Positions 55,273 to 62,651 of a DNA stretch of 64,000 nucleotides are shown here, in pieces. Origin of the DNA: Motiliproteus sp. MSK22-1 (GTDB lineage Bacteria; Pseudomonadota; Gammaproteobacteria; Pseudomonadales; Balneatricaceae); assembly GCF_001968815.1 (NCBI RefSeq), contig NZ_MIEQ01000024.1, forward strand, positions 119,519 through 183,518. Direction: 5' to 3'. The notes under the pieces are model-generated. The model was not told where the DNA came from. It worked only from the letters and a program-made list of their open reading frames with translations, and ran no database searches. The position numbers were made by a program, and so were the translations under genes. Within the stretch, counting starts at the first letter, position 1, and each line of letters opens with the position of its first letter.

Positions 55273-55402
55273 AGGTATAAAGATAACCCTGAGCTTCTGA
55301 TGGAAGTCGCTGAATGGTGGATTATGACCCATACACTGGACCATTTTGAAAAAGCCATCAAAATCAAAAAAATAGTATCTGAGCTGGAGTAGGCCTGTTC
55401 CT

Positions 55403-55735
55403 GTGAGCTGCAAATCAATAGGTGTTTTGGTCAGCAGGGTTAGCCTGATAGTGGCGATAACTGCCTATGTCCTAAGTATTGCACCTTTTACTCCGGCTAT
55501 TTTTCTTTCAGTTTTAGCTTTCTTTGGCGCCATACTTGGAGTACGTTCCGGTGCTTATCGTACAGCAACATTAACTGTATATGTGGTGGGCGCTACGTTC
55601 CTGGTAAGTCCATCCTTCAGGTGGGCTGAGCAGTATGTGGATCTGCTGTATCTCATTTCAGGCCTGGCGGTATTTGGAATAGCTCTTGCTGTAGCATTGT
55701 ACCGTCGATATCAGAGAGCGATGAAAGATAACTGA
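55403..55735 (+). CDS. Small hypothetical inner-membrane protein
   Basis: The 110-residue frame begins at a GTG. It has about three hydrophobic helices (VSLIVAITAYVLSIAPF, AIFLSVLAFFGAILGV, LLYLISGLAVFGIALAVAL) and a basic C-terminus, so it is probably a real membrane protein. No family is recognised. The ribosome site is weak (GGAG about 12 bases upstream). Its stop lies in the same frame as the LysR remnant that follows. Confidence 0.5.
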   Translation: MSCKSIGVLVSRVSLIVAITAYVLSIAPFTPAIFLSVLAFFGAILGVRSGAYRTATLTVYVVGATFLVSPSFRWAEQYVDLLYLISGLAVFGIALAVALYRRYQRAMKDN

Positions 55736-55741
55736 GTAAAC

Positions 55742-55966
55742 TGGATTTGTGATGATTATGCTGTAAATGCTGGATTATCCGGTCAGAGTATAGTTATGGG
55801 ACGCACATTGATGGTAAATGCTTTCCTTGCGGATGGTTGATAAATGGCTCCTTTCGGCGATGAACTTCGCTTGTATACTGGTAAGAGTTACTATGCGGTT
55901 TGGCCAAGTCATGCAGGACGGCATGGGGTGAAAGGAGAATTTCTGGATTGGTTAGTGTCTCAGGAC
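55742..55966 (+). pseudogene. Remnant of a LysR-family regulator (C-terminal part)
   Basis: In one frame, from DDYAVNAGLSGQSIVMGRTL through FLADG, two stop codons (TGA TAA at 55838-55843), then MAPFGDELRLYTGKSYYAVW and EFLDWLVSQ, the translation follows the C-terminal 75 residues of GcvA-like LysR proteins (A-G-x-G-I-x-x-G-R ... L-A-x-G-R-L-V-x-P-F-G ... YY-x-V-P ... F-x-x-WL). The stops fall exactly where R-L is expected and need one base change each (CGA to TGA, TTA to TAA). No N-terminal part precedes it. It is a decayed fragment, 50 bases before an intact LysR gene. Confidence 0.75.
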
Positions 55967-56018
55967 CGCACTTGCAGAAGCGTTGGTCAAATCAGTGCAA
56001 CACCTTCGGTACTAAGTA

Positions 56019-56948
56019 ATGATTGACCGCATATCTGACTTAAGGCTGTTCAAACGTATTGTGGAGCTGGGGTCGATGACGGCAGCAGCCCATGAGCTTG
56101 GTCTTTCGACAGCGACAATCTCGAATCGTCTTGCTGCCCTGGAACAGTCGATGAGTACCCAGTTAATAAACCGGACAACCAGAAAACAGAAGATTACCAG
56201 TTCTGGATCACGCCTTTTTGAACTTGCTAACCGAGTGCTGGCAGAAGTCGATGACTTTGCTGATGAGGTTTCCTGTACCGAAAGGGGCGTTTCTGGCTCT
56301 CTAAGAGTTTCTGCACCGCTTGATTTAGGGCACACTCACATCGCACCGGCAGTGGAGTGTTTTCTTAACGAGAATCCATCTCTGCGTATTTCTTTGTGGC
56401 TCACCGACGATGTCGTTGATCTGACTGAAAAGGGTGTTGATATTGCGATAAGGTATGGACGGTTGCAGGACAGCTCCCTCAGGCTTCGGCGGATTGCAAC
56501 AAACCGGCGGATACCGGTAGCTTCGCCAGATTACCTGGCTCGTATGGGGGAACCCAGAACTCCCTGGGAACTGGAAAGCCATAACTGTATGGTTCTTTCG
56601 AATGAGGGGAATTGTTTTGACCAATGGTCGTTTACCATCAATGATTTACAACAGAGTGTACGCGTGTCGGGAGATCGAGATTCCAGTGATGCCGAGTTGC
56701 TCAGGCACTGGGCAGTGGCTGGAAAAGGAATTGCGCTGAAATCAGCCTGGGATGTGGTTGATGACGTAATTAATGGCCGGCTTACCCCCTTGCTTGTTGA
56801 CTACTGTCCAAAGAGTGTTGATTTGCAACTATTACTACCCTCTGGCAGCCATATGACACATCGAGTAAGAGCTTTCAGTGATTTTCTGGTTAACTGGCTT
56901 AAAGAGGTTGATCGTTCACTGAACAAGGCGAAGGGGTTAAAGAGTTAA
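56019..56948 (+). CDS. LysR-family transcriptional regulator
   Basis: This 309-residue protein is a GcvA/AaeR-type LysR regulator: helix-turn-helix at about 3-63 (DLRLFKRIVELGSMTAAAHELG, STATISNRLAALEQ, LINRTTR) and effector domain with GVDIAIRYGRLQDSSL and AVAGKGIALKSAWDV. No divergent gene is close upstream because of the LysR remnant; the OYE gene downstream on the other strand is one possible target. The ribosome site is weak. Confidence 0.88.
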   Translation: MIDRISDLRLFKRIVELGSMTAAAHELGLSTATISNRLAALEQSMSTQLINRTTRKQKITSSGSRLFELANRVLAEVDDFADEVSCTERGVSGSLRVSAPLDLGHTHIAPAVECFLNENPSLRISLWLTDDVVDLTEKGVDIAIRYGRLQDSSLRLRRIATNRRIPVASPDYLARMGEPRTPWELESHNCMVLSNEGNCFDQWSFTINDLQQSVRVSGDRDSSDAELLRHWAVAGKGIALKSAWDVVDDVINGRLTPLLVDYCPKSVDLQLLLPSGSHMTHRVRAFSDFLVNWLKEVDRSLNKAKGLKS

Positions 56949-56996
56949 AAAAGGTTCGAGTGGCTAAAAGATTCGTGGTATTTCAACGACGAGGTT

Positions 56997-57075
56997 GGGA
57001 ACCCGTGAATAAGTCCATTGTGTTCTCTAACCGGTCTGAAAGCCAGAAGCCGAATGGACTTGCTTATAGGTTCCC
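56997..57075. repeat. Dispersed intergenic repeat, copy 6 (best full palindrome)
   Basis: Left arm GGGAACCCGTGAATAAGTCC then ATTGTGTTC, centre with AACCGGTCTGAAAGCCAG, right arm GAATGGACTTGCTTATAGG then TTCCC. The arms are inverted copies with identical GGGAACC ends and the AAGTCCATT core. Total length is 79 bp. It lies between convergent LysR and DUF1097 genes. Confidence 0.75.
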
Positions 57076-57085
57076 TTGTCTTCAG

Positions 57086-57649
57086 TTATTCAATTTCCCA
57101 GCGGACATGCCATTGAGAAAGGCCCATTCGGTCCAGCCATACGAGTAAAGAAACCGTACACCAACCTATTGCCAGGCCAAATATAATGGGGAAGAGCAAG
57201 TCAGTAACAATACTGTCCAGATGCTGATGGGCCATGCCCAAATCAATGAATGCAAACCTGAAAACAGTGCCTATATACACCGCGGGTATAAAGGAGGCCC
57301 AACTGTTCTCAAGTCGCATTGTTAATGTAATCACAGCGGCGACCAGAAAGACTGAGGATGGCACGATATATTGGGATAGCCACTCAGCTGTAAAATAGCC
57401 GGGCAGCCATTCAATATACAAAAGTGCACCCTGTGCCAGCGCTATACCGTAAATGAACGCCGCCAGAGCCCCGAACCCTTCCTTAGAGCTGCCACCGTGT
57501 AAAAAGTACAAAGCCCAGCTAAGGAACGCCAACCAGATTGTCCAGTCCATATAGGCGCAAATCCAGGCAGTGATAAAGGTCATGCATCCAACAGCGATTG
57601 CTATCGGTAAAATACTGATAACTTTCCTAGTTGCTTTTTCGATATTCAC
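57086..57649 (-). CDS. DUF1097-family inner-membrane protein
   Basis: This 187-residue hydrophobic protein has about six helices and the DUF1097 pattern: WTIWLAFLSWALYFLHGGSSKEG near 35-58, a central block (LVAAVITLTMRLENSWASFIPAVYIGT) and LLFPIIFGLAIGWC. E. coli YcdZ is in this family; its function is unknown. The start is a GTG with AGGAG 6 bases upstream. It lies downstream of the OYE gene on the same strand, 46 bases apart, so they may be cotranscribed. Confidence 0.75.
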   Translation of the reverse strand: MNIEKATRKVISILPIAIAVGCMTFITAWICAYMDWTIWLAFLSWALYFLHGGSSKEGFGALAAFIYGIALAQGALLYIEWLPGYFTAEWLSQYIVPSSVFLVAAVITLTMRLENSWASFIPAVYIGTVFRFAFIDLGMAHQHLDSIVTDLLFPIIFGLAIGWCTVSLLVWLDRMGLSQWHVRWEIE

Positions 57650-57695
57650 TTTCGACTCCTGTTATTTTTATATTTTCTGCTGCCGATTTGACGAA

Positions 57696-58793
57696 CTATT
57701 CGTGATTCATTGGCAGGTAGTCGGTATAGCCTTCTTTACCACCGCCAAACAAAGTTTCCGGATTAAAGTCAGCCAGTGGTAATTGATGTTTTAGGCGATT
57801 GGGCAAATCCGGGTTTGCAACGAACGGACGACCGAAGGCAACCAGATCAGCATAACCCTGCTTGAGTATGTTTTCTGCCCGCTCACGGTCATAACGTCCC
57901 GCCACGATTATTGCGCCGCTAAAGGCTTCACGAAACTGCTTTCGGAAGGAATCCGGTATGGTTGGGGCATCATCCCAATCTGCTTCTGATAAATGCAGGT
58001 ATGCGATATCCAGAGCATTCAGTTGTTTAGCCGCCAGAAGAATCGTAGGTATAATTTCGGGGCAGGCCATATCCTTAAAAGTCACGTAAGGAGATAAACG
58101 AACTCCTACCCGGTGTGGGCCAATTTTATTGGCAACGGCAGTAGAGACTTCCGTTAGAAAACGGACTCTGTTTTCGATTGATCCCCCGTATTGGTCAGTG
58201 CGTATATTGCTGTTTGTGCGCAGAAACTGATCGATCAGATAGCCGTTGGCTCCATGAATTTCAACCCCGTCAAAGCCTGCGCTGATTGCATTTTCTGCCG
58301 CTCTAACAAAGTCTTGAATGACGCCATCGATTTCATCCGTTTCAAGTGCTCTTGGAGTCTCACAGTCAATAAATTCGGGCTTACCGAATTGATCAATAAT
58401 GTAAACCTGAGTGCCGCTGGGTTTTATTGCAGACGGGGCTACGGGTTGCTGGTTATCCTGTTGCAAGGATGGGTGTGAGACCCGGCCCACGTGCCAAAGT
58501 TGCAGAAAAATCTTACCCTCATGTTGGTGGACTGCTTTGGTAACTTTTTGCCATCCTTTGATCTGATCCGCAGAGTGTATGCCTGGAGTCAGGGCGTAGC
58601 CCTTGCCTTGCTCTGAGATCTGAGTCGCCTCGGTAATCTGCAGTCCTGCTGTAGCTCGTTGAGCATAGTAGGTGGCATTGAGCTCCGTTGGCACGTCTCC
58701 CGGTTGTTGGGTTCGAGATCGGGTCATGGGTGCCAGGACAACTCGGTTATTCAGCTCTAGCGAGTTCATGTTAAGTGCTTTGAAGAGTTCCAT
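57696..58793 (-). CDS. Old Yellow Enzyme-family flavin oxidoreductase (NemA-like)
   Basis: This 365-residue FMN-dependent NAD(P)H ene-reductase acts on activated alkenes and nitro compounds in the cytoplasm. Motifs in order: NRVVLAPMTRSR, LQLWHVGRVSHP, FDGVEIHGANGYLIDQFLR with the H-x-x-N substrate pair, DQYGGSIENRVRFL and ADLVAFGRPFVANPDLP. I chose ATG 58793 because upstream codons are not family-like. It is related to NemA/XenB; the symbol is not certain. The electrophile-type TetR and yghU genes lie 8 kb away. Confidence 0.92.
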   Translation of the reverse strand: MELFKALNMNSLELNNRVVLAPMTRSRTQQPGDVPTELNATYYAQRATAGLQITEATQISEQGKGYALTPGIHSADQIKGWQKVTKAVHQHEGKIFLQLWHVGRVSHPSLQQDNQQPVAPSAIKPSGTQVYIIDQFGKPEFIDCETPRALETDEIDGVIQDFVRAAENAISAGFDGVEIHGANGYLIDQFLRTNSNIRTDQYGGSIENRVRFLTEVSTAVANKIGPHRVGVRLSPYVTFKDMACPEIIPTILLAAKQLNALDIAYLHLSEADWDDAPTIPDSFRKQFREAFSGAIIVAGRYDRERAENILKQGYADLVAFGRPFVANPDLPNRLKHQLPLADFNPETLFGGGKEGYTDYLPMNHE

Positions 58794-59043
58794 TGCTTTA
58801 CGCCTGTGTTTTGGTTTCGCGTTAAGCATTTCATGGAAGATGTATTTTGATAATATCAATTTATCCTAAATATCTTTTTAGAATTCCAAAAGAGTTCAAT
58901 CTGTTCATTTAACAAAGCACCGTCAGGAAAAGCGTCACCAGATTCATTTTCACGCTTATCGCCTACCGTTGCAGGAATCCAATTCCCTTATCCCCTGCAT
59001 CATGTTAGGTTTTCACTGCGGTAATTTTCATTAGGATGTTTGC

Positions 59044-59093
59044 AAATAAGATTGTTAGGTTCTGTGCGAACCTAAGGGGCTTGTTCGCGGGCC
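59044..59093. repeat. Dispersed intergenic repeat, copy 7 (diverged)
   Basis: GCGAACCTAAGGGGCTTG then TTCGCGGGCC matches copy 8 (GCGAACATAATGGACTTATT CGAAGG) at most positions. A left arm AATAAGATTGTTAGGTTC pairs with GAACCTAAGGGGCTTGTT. It lies 24 bases before the carbonic anhydrase start. Confidence 0.5.
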
Positions 59094-59116
59094 TTATCAC
59101 AGGGATTAAATTAATT

Positions 59117-60001
59117 ATGAAAAAAACAATTATTACTACAGCTATTACTATCGCGACATCTGCACTACTGGCGGCGCCTGTTTTTGCAAAGGATAATACT
59201 CAAAAGCACCATGAGGGTCATGAGCCTGTTGCTGATAGCGTTATTGCAAAACAACGTATGGCGCTTGCAAATAATACCAAGGGGAAAGGTTTCGGCCCCC
59301 AGTCTCCACGTGATATAGATTTAAAAGACGGTAACAACAACCGGCTATTCAACGCTGCTCCCGCCTATACTCAAATGAATCTGTGTAATATTCATTTCCA
59401 CAAGAATGCGGAGCATAAAGGTGGTGAGTTCACTGCTTATGCCGGGAATGGTGATGGACATGGCTACCAAAGCGGCTATAAGTATTCCGGTAAATTGAGC
59501 AAAGCAGAAATGGCTTCAGTTGACCATGATATTTGTCCGAGTAAACACGGTAATCTCTATCCTGGTGATACGATTGAGGTGCACTACGTACATTCTACTG
59601 CTCAGATAGAACCAGGCCCAACGTTAAACTCATGTCTGAGTGATTCAATCATAAACCCTCAGCTACGTGTTGAGACACAGGTTTATGTGTTGGTAAACGA
59701 TAAGAATGCTCTCGATTTTGCTGAGCTGACCAAACATGCCAAGAAAAACGGTTTACATCAGGCGTTGAATATTCCTGATAACACGGGCAATCCCGTTCAG
59801 TACAATGGCTCAACCACGGGACCGGGCTATAACGAAGAAGGATCTCCGCTCCAGGTTTCATGGAGTGTTCGACCCAAAGTTGCTAAAGCGAACATTGTCT
59901 CAGTCGGCAAGTGGTGTGAAGGCAACACATTTAACGAAGATCATGCTCACGGTGTAAGAAATTTAGTTAAGAACCCTGATCTTCTCTCTGAGATTATGTA
60001 A
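59117..60001 (+). CDS. Exported delta-class carbonic anhydrase
   Basis: This 294-residue protein has a signal peptide (1-24, ending APVFA) followed by a His-rich stretch and a delta-class carbonic anhydrase domain. The signature NLCNIHFHKNAEHKGGEF gives likely zinc ligands H93 and H95, with H156 in EVHYVHS as the third, in the H-x-H...H arrangement. A cysteine pair (C90, C140 or C173) could form a disulfide in the periplasm. It would hydrate CO2 outside the cytoplasm. ATG 59117 was chosen because the longer frame runs through the repeat copy. Confidence 0.9.
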   Translation: MKKTIITTAITIATSALLAAPVFAKDNTQKHHEGHEPVADSVIAKQRMALANNTKGKGFGPQSPRDIDLKDGNNNRLFNAAPAYTQMNLCNIHFHKNAEHKGGEFTAYAGNGDGHGYQSGYKYSGKLSKAEMASVDHDICPSKHGNLYPGDTIEVHYVHSTAQIEPGPTLNSCLSDSIINPQLRVETQVYVLVNDKNALDFAELTKHAKKNGLHQALNIPDNTGNPVQYNGSTTGPGYNEEGSPLQVSWSVRPKVAKANIVSVGKWCEGNTFNEDHAHGVRNLVKNPDLLSEIM

Positions 60002-60299
60002 TCAACGTATTCTCATCAACCTGTTTGCCATCAACAACAGCCGATAGAAGCTTTTCTCTATTGAGTTAAGCTTCTGGTTTTTTTTTCTGCCGATTATCGT
60101 CATTATGGTGACTATCTCTTGCTGGAACCCGGTAATAAATAGGTCGTGCACTTAAAACGCTAACTTGTTATAAAGCCATGGTTTCTCTCGGACTTTTTTT
60201 GTGGGGCAGCACCTTATATAGCAACCATATATCACCTAACTACAGGGTTTAACTGATAAGAAACAGCCAGTCCTGGTCAGGCCCTTAATACTATAAAAG
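60002..60299. other. Intergenic region after the carbonic anhydrase gene
   Basis: Apart from the terminator at 60046-60086 I see no gene. GGAACCCGGTAATAAATAGGTC near 60125 is faintly like the left arm of the dispersed repeat but too weak to call. Confidence 0.5.
60046..60086 (+). terminator. Rho-independent terminator of the carbonic anhydrase gene
   Basis: AGAAGCTT and AAGCTTCT form an 8-bp stem around a 14-base loop, followed by a run of nine T residues, 45 bases past the stop codon. Confidence 0.8.
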
Positions 60300-62495
60300 A
60301 TGAGTGGCTTTATGAGATCGAATTTTCAGAAAACATCATCCTACGATTTTTTAATCAGCCGGAATCAACATGATGATTCCTATTGTCTTTACCGGTTTGA
60401 TCCTGATGCTGAGGAGCTGTTCAGTTTGCTTCCGTTGAGTGCGGATGCATCCTTTGACCACTCCTATCAAATAGCTCAGGTGGGAGGCTACCTTCTACAG
60501 TGGAGCCCGCTGTGCGAACAGGATGGTAAACCCAGCTACCATTTCAATCTCTTGACTTTCAATCCGAATTCACCCGATCCCTTGAATGGTAAGATTCTTC
60601 AGAGCGGTTACTGGGAAAAGAAAAAATTCTGGGGCTATCGGGATTATTACAGCAGCAACCCTGATGAAGGCCAGAATCTGGACCTTATTCCGATGTCCAG
60701 TTTTGTCCTGAATATGATCCCAGCAAAGGGCCGTGGGACCTACGAACTCTGGAATTTTGATCCGCAGCCCAACTTGCCAGGTAATGCTGATCCAATCCCG
60801 TATCCCTATACCGGGCAGGGTGGTTTCCCGCTTATCAAGGAAGGTCATACTCTGATTCCTATTGGTAACTACGTCCTGGATAGGCTGCCAGACCGGAAAC
60901 GTTTTCGATTGTGGAGCTTCGATCCGCAACTGCATCCTGCTCTATCGCTCCCCGCTGTGCAGGAAGGTTACTGGGATGAGATCGACGAGCGGCATGAATT
61001 AACCGCTATTGGCGATCATATACTGGACTGGAATCCTGAAGAGGGGACTTATCGGCTCTGGAGGTTTGACCCCAACCATGCTGATGTACTGATTGATCCT
61101 ATTCGGGAAGGTAAGCTACCGGCTGGCATCGGCACTGATACCAAGCTGACAGGCTATCAACCTCGTATCCCTGTGCAAAAGCAACAGGCAGACAGGCCTG
61201 GTAGTACTGACTTTATGCGCTCAAAGATCAGGCATGTCGTCTATTACATGGTGGAAAGTCGCTCATTTGATAACGTCTGTGGCTGGCTGTACGAAAAGGG
61301 GGATAGAGACTGTCATTACATAGGCTCGCAAGAGCCCTTTGACGGGGCAAGCTTTGAGAATTTTAACTTCGATAGGGACCGTAAGGTTCATGTCAGCCAG
61401 TTCAAAGACGGTAAGCTTAGTGATCAGTGGAATCTTATTGCGCTTGATCAGGACCCCTTCCACGATACAACGGATAATTTACAGCAAATGTTTGCGGAAC
61501 CTCCCGGTTATTGGGGACGTGCCAAGCCGGACATGGGAGGATTTATTCTCAACAATGCCAATCCTCAGGTGATGGAAACCTTCAGTCCTGAGCAGTTACC
61601 AGTGCTAAATGGTCTTGCTCGCCATTTCGGAATCTCCGATCGCTGGTTTTGCTCTATTCCGGGGGGCACCGATGTTAATCGCGCTTTTTCCGTTACCGGC
61701 TCTGCCTTTAACAAGCTTGGCACCTGGGAAGGAGGTAATGCCTATAAGTACTGGCCAGATTCACCTCATCGTCAGTCGATCTGGAAAGTGCTCTGGAGTC
61801 AGGGAATTACCGATTGGAAAATTTATAATTCAGTACTTTGGGAAGACTATATCTTCACTTATCAGCTTTATCTCAAAGGGCAAATTCCCACCGTAGATGC
61901 CAATCCAACTGAGTTTATGGCTGATATTGAACAATTCAAGAAAGATGCTCTGGACGGCAATCTGCCAGCTTTCAGCTATCTTGAACCAGCCTGGATTGCT
62001 CCTGCTGGTGCCACCTCATATCATCCTGGCGGCGATCTGGTGCCAGCAGAAACGGCTCTTAATGAGATTTATGAGGCCATAAAAAATGGCCCGGGTTGGG
62101 ATGAGACATTACTGGTTGTCACCTTTGATAAAAATAATGGTATCTACGACCATGTGTCACCACCCTATGCTAAAAAACCCTGGCCTAATGATCTGAATAA
62201 CGGCTTTGCCTACGACCTGATGGGACCAAGGGTTCCGACGATAATGGTCTCTCCCTGGATTAAGGAACAGTCTGTATTCAGAGCTGAAGGAGATGTTCCC
62301 TTTGACTCCACCTCGTTTGCTGCCACCCTGCTGGAATGGTTCGGGGTTCCAAAACCATTGTGGGGTCTTGGCGATCGTATGGATATAGCGCCTACCTTTG
62401 AACGGGTTTTCCAGGCATCTGAACCACGAAAGACAGCTCCAACCTTAACGCCGCCGTACGACAAGTCTTTTCCTAAAGAAAGTAACAATGCTTAG
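60300..62495 (+). CDS. Phosphoesterase/phospholipase C-like protein with N-terminal FDP-repeat domain
   Basis: This 731-residue protein has no signal peptide. Residues about 15-270 hold five repeats ending in a (L/Y)-x-F-(D/N)-P motif (LYRFDP, LLTFNP, LWNFDP, LWSFDP, LWRFDP), each preceded by a G-x-(Y/H)-(V/I)-L-(D/Q/N) strand, suggestive of a small beta-propeller. Residues about 305-710 match the phosphoesterase family of phospholipases C and acid phosphatases: YYMVESRSFDN (E319), SIPGGTDVNRAF, and TFDKNNGIYDHVSPP. Two usual metal ligands differ (N to S320; E to K611). It could be a lipase, a phosphatase or an altered enzyme. The adjacent convergent gene encodes a DNase II. Confidence 0.75.
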   Translation: MSGFMRSNFQKTSSYDFLISRNQHDDSYCLYRFDPDAEELFSLLPLSADASFDHSYQIAQVGGYLLQWSPLCEQDGKPSYHFNLLTFNPNSPDPLNGKILQSGYWEKKKFWGYRDYYSSNPDEGQNLDLIPMSSFVLNMIPAKGRGTYELWNFDPQPNLPGNADPIPYPYTGQGGFPLIKEGHTLIPIGNYVLDRLPDRKRFRLWSFDPQLHPALSLPAVQEGYWDEIDERHELTAIGDHILDWNPEEGTYRLWRFDPNHADVLIDPIREGKLPAGIGTDTKLTGYQPRIPVQKQQADRPGSTDFMRSKIRHVVYYMVESRSFDNVCGWLYEKGDRDCHYIGSQEPFDGASFENFNFDRDRKVHVSQFKDGKLSDQWNLIALDQDPFHDTTDNLQQMFAEPPGYWGRAKPDMGGFILNNANPQVMETFSPEQLPVLNGLARHFGISDRWFCSIPGGTDVNRAFSVTGSAFNKLGTWEGGNAYKYWPDSPHRQSIWKVLWSQGITDWKIYNSVLWEDYIFTYQLYLKGQIPTVDANPTEFMADIEQFKKDALDGNLPAFSYLEPAWIAPAGATSYHPGGDLVPAETALNEIYEAIKNGPGWDETLLVVTFDKNNGIYDHVSPPYAKKPWPNDLNNGFAYDLMGPRVPTIMVSPWIKEQSVFRAEGDVPFDSTSFAATLLEWFGVPKPLWGLGDRMDIAPTFERVFQASEPRKTAPTLTPPYDKSFPKESNNA

Positions 62496-62549
62496 GATCT
62501 GAGCCTGTTACCGGTCTTTATTTAACGACCGCTGTTTGTTGTGGAACTT

Positions 62550-62579
62550 GCGAACATAATGGACTTATTCGAAGGTTCC
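62550..62579 (+). repeat. Dispersed intergenic repeat, copy 8 (single arm)
   Basis: GCGAACATAATGGACTTATT then CGAAGGTTCC matches the family right arm exactly at the core. It lies between the convergent phospholipase-like and DNase II genes; no clear left arm is visible. Confidence 0.65.
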
Positions 62580-62651
62580 TTAGGCGTCATTCAGTAGGGC
62601 CAGTGTGTAGAATGGCATCAACAGATATTATTCTGCACACCGGATTTCACC

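Noticed and set aside
60110..60150. Possible left arm of a ninth repeat copy (GGAACCCGGTAATAAATAGGTC)
   Set aside because: Too diverged, and no right arm or core is present.
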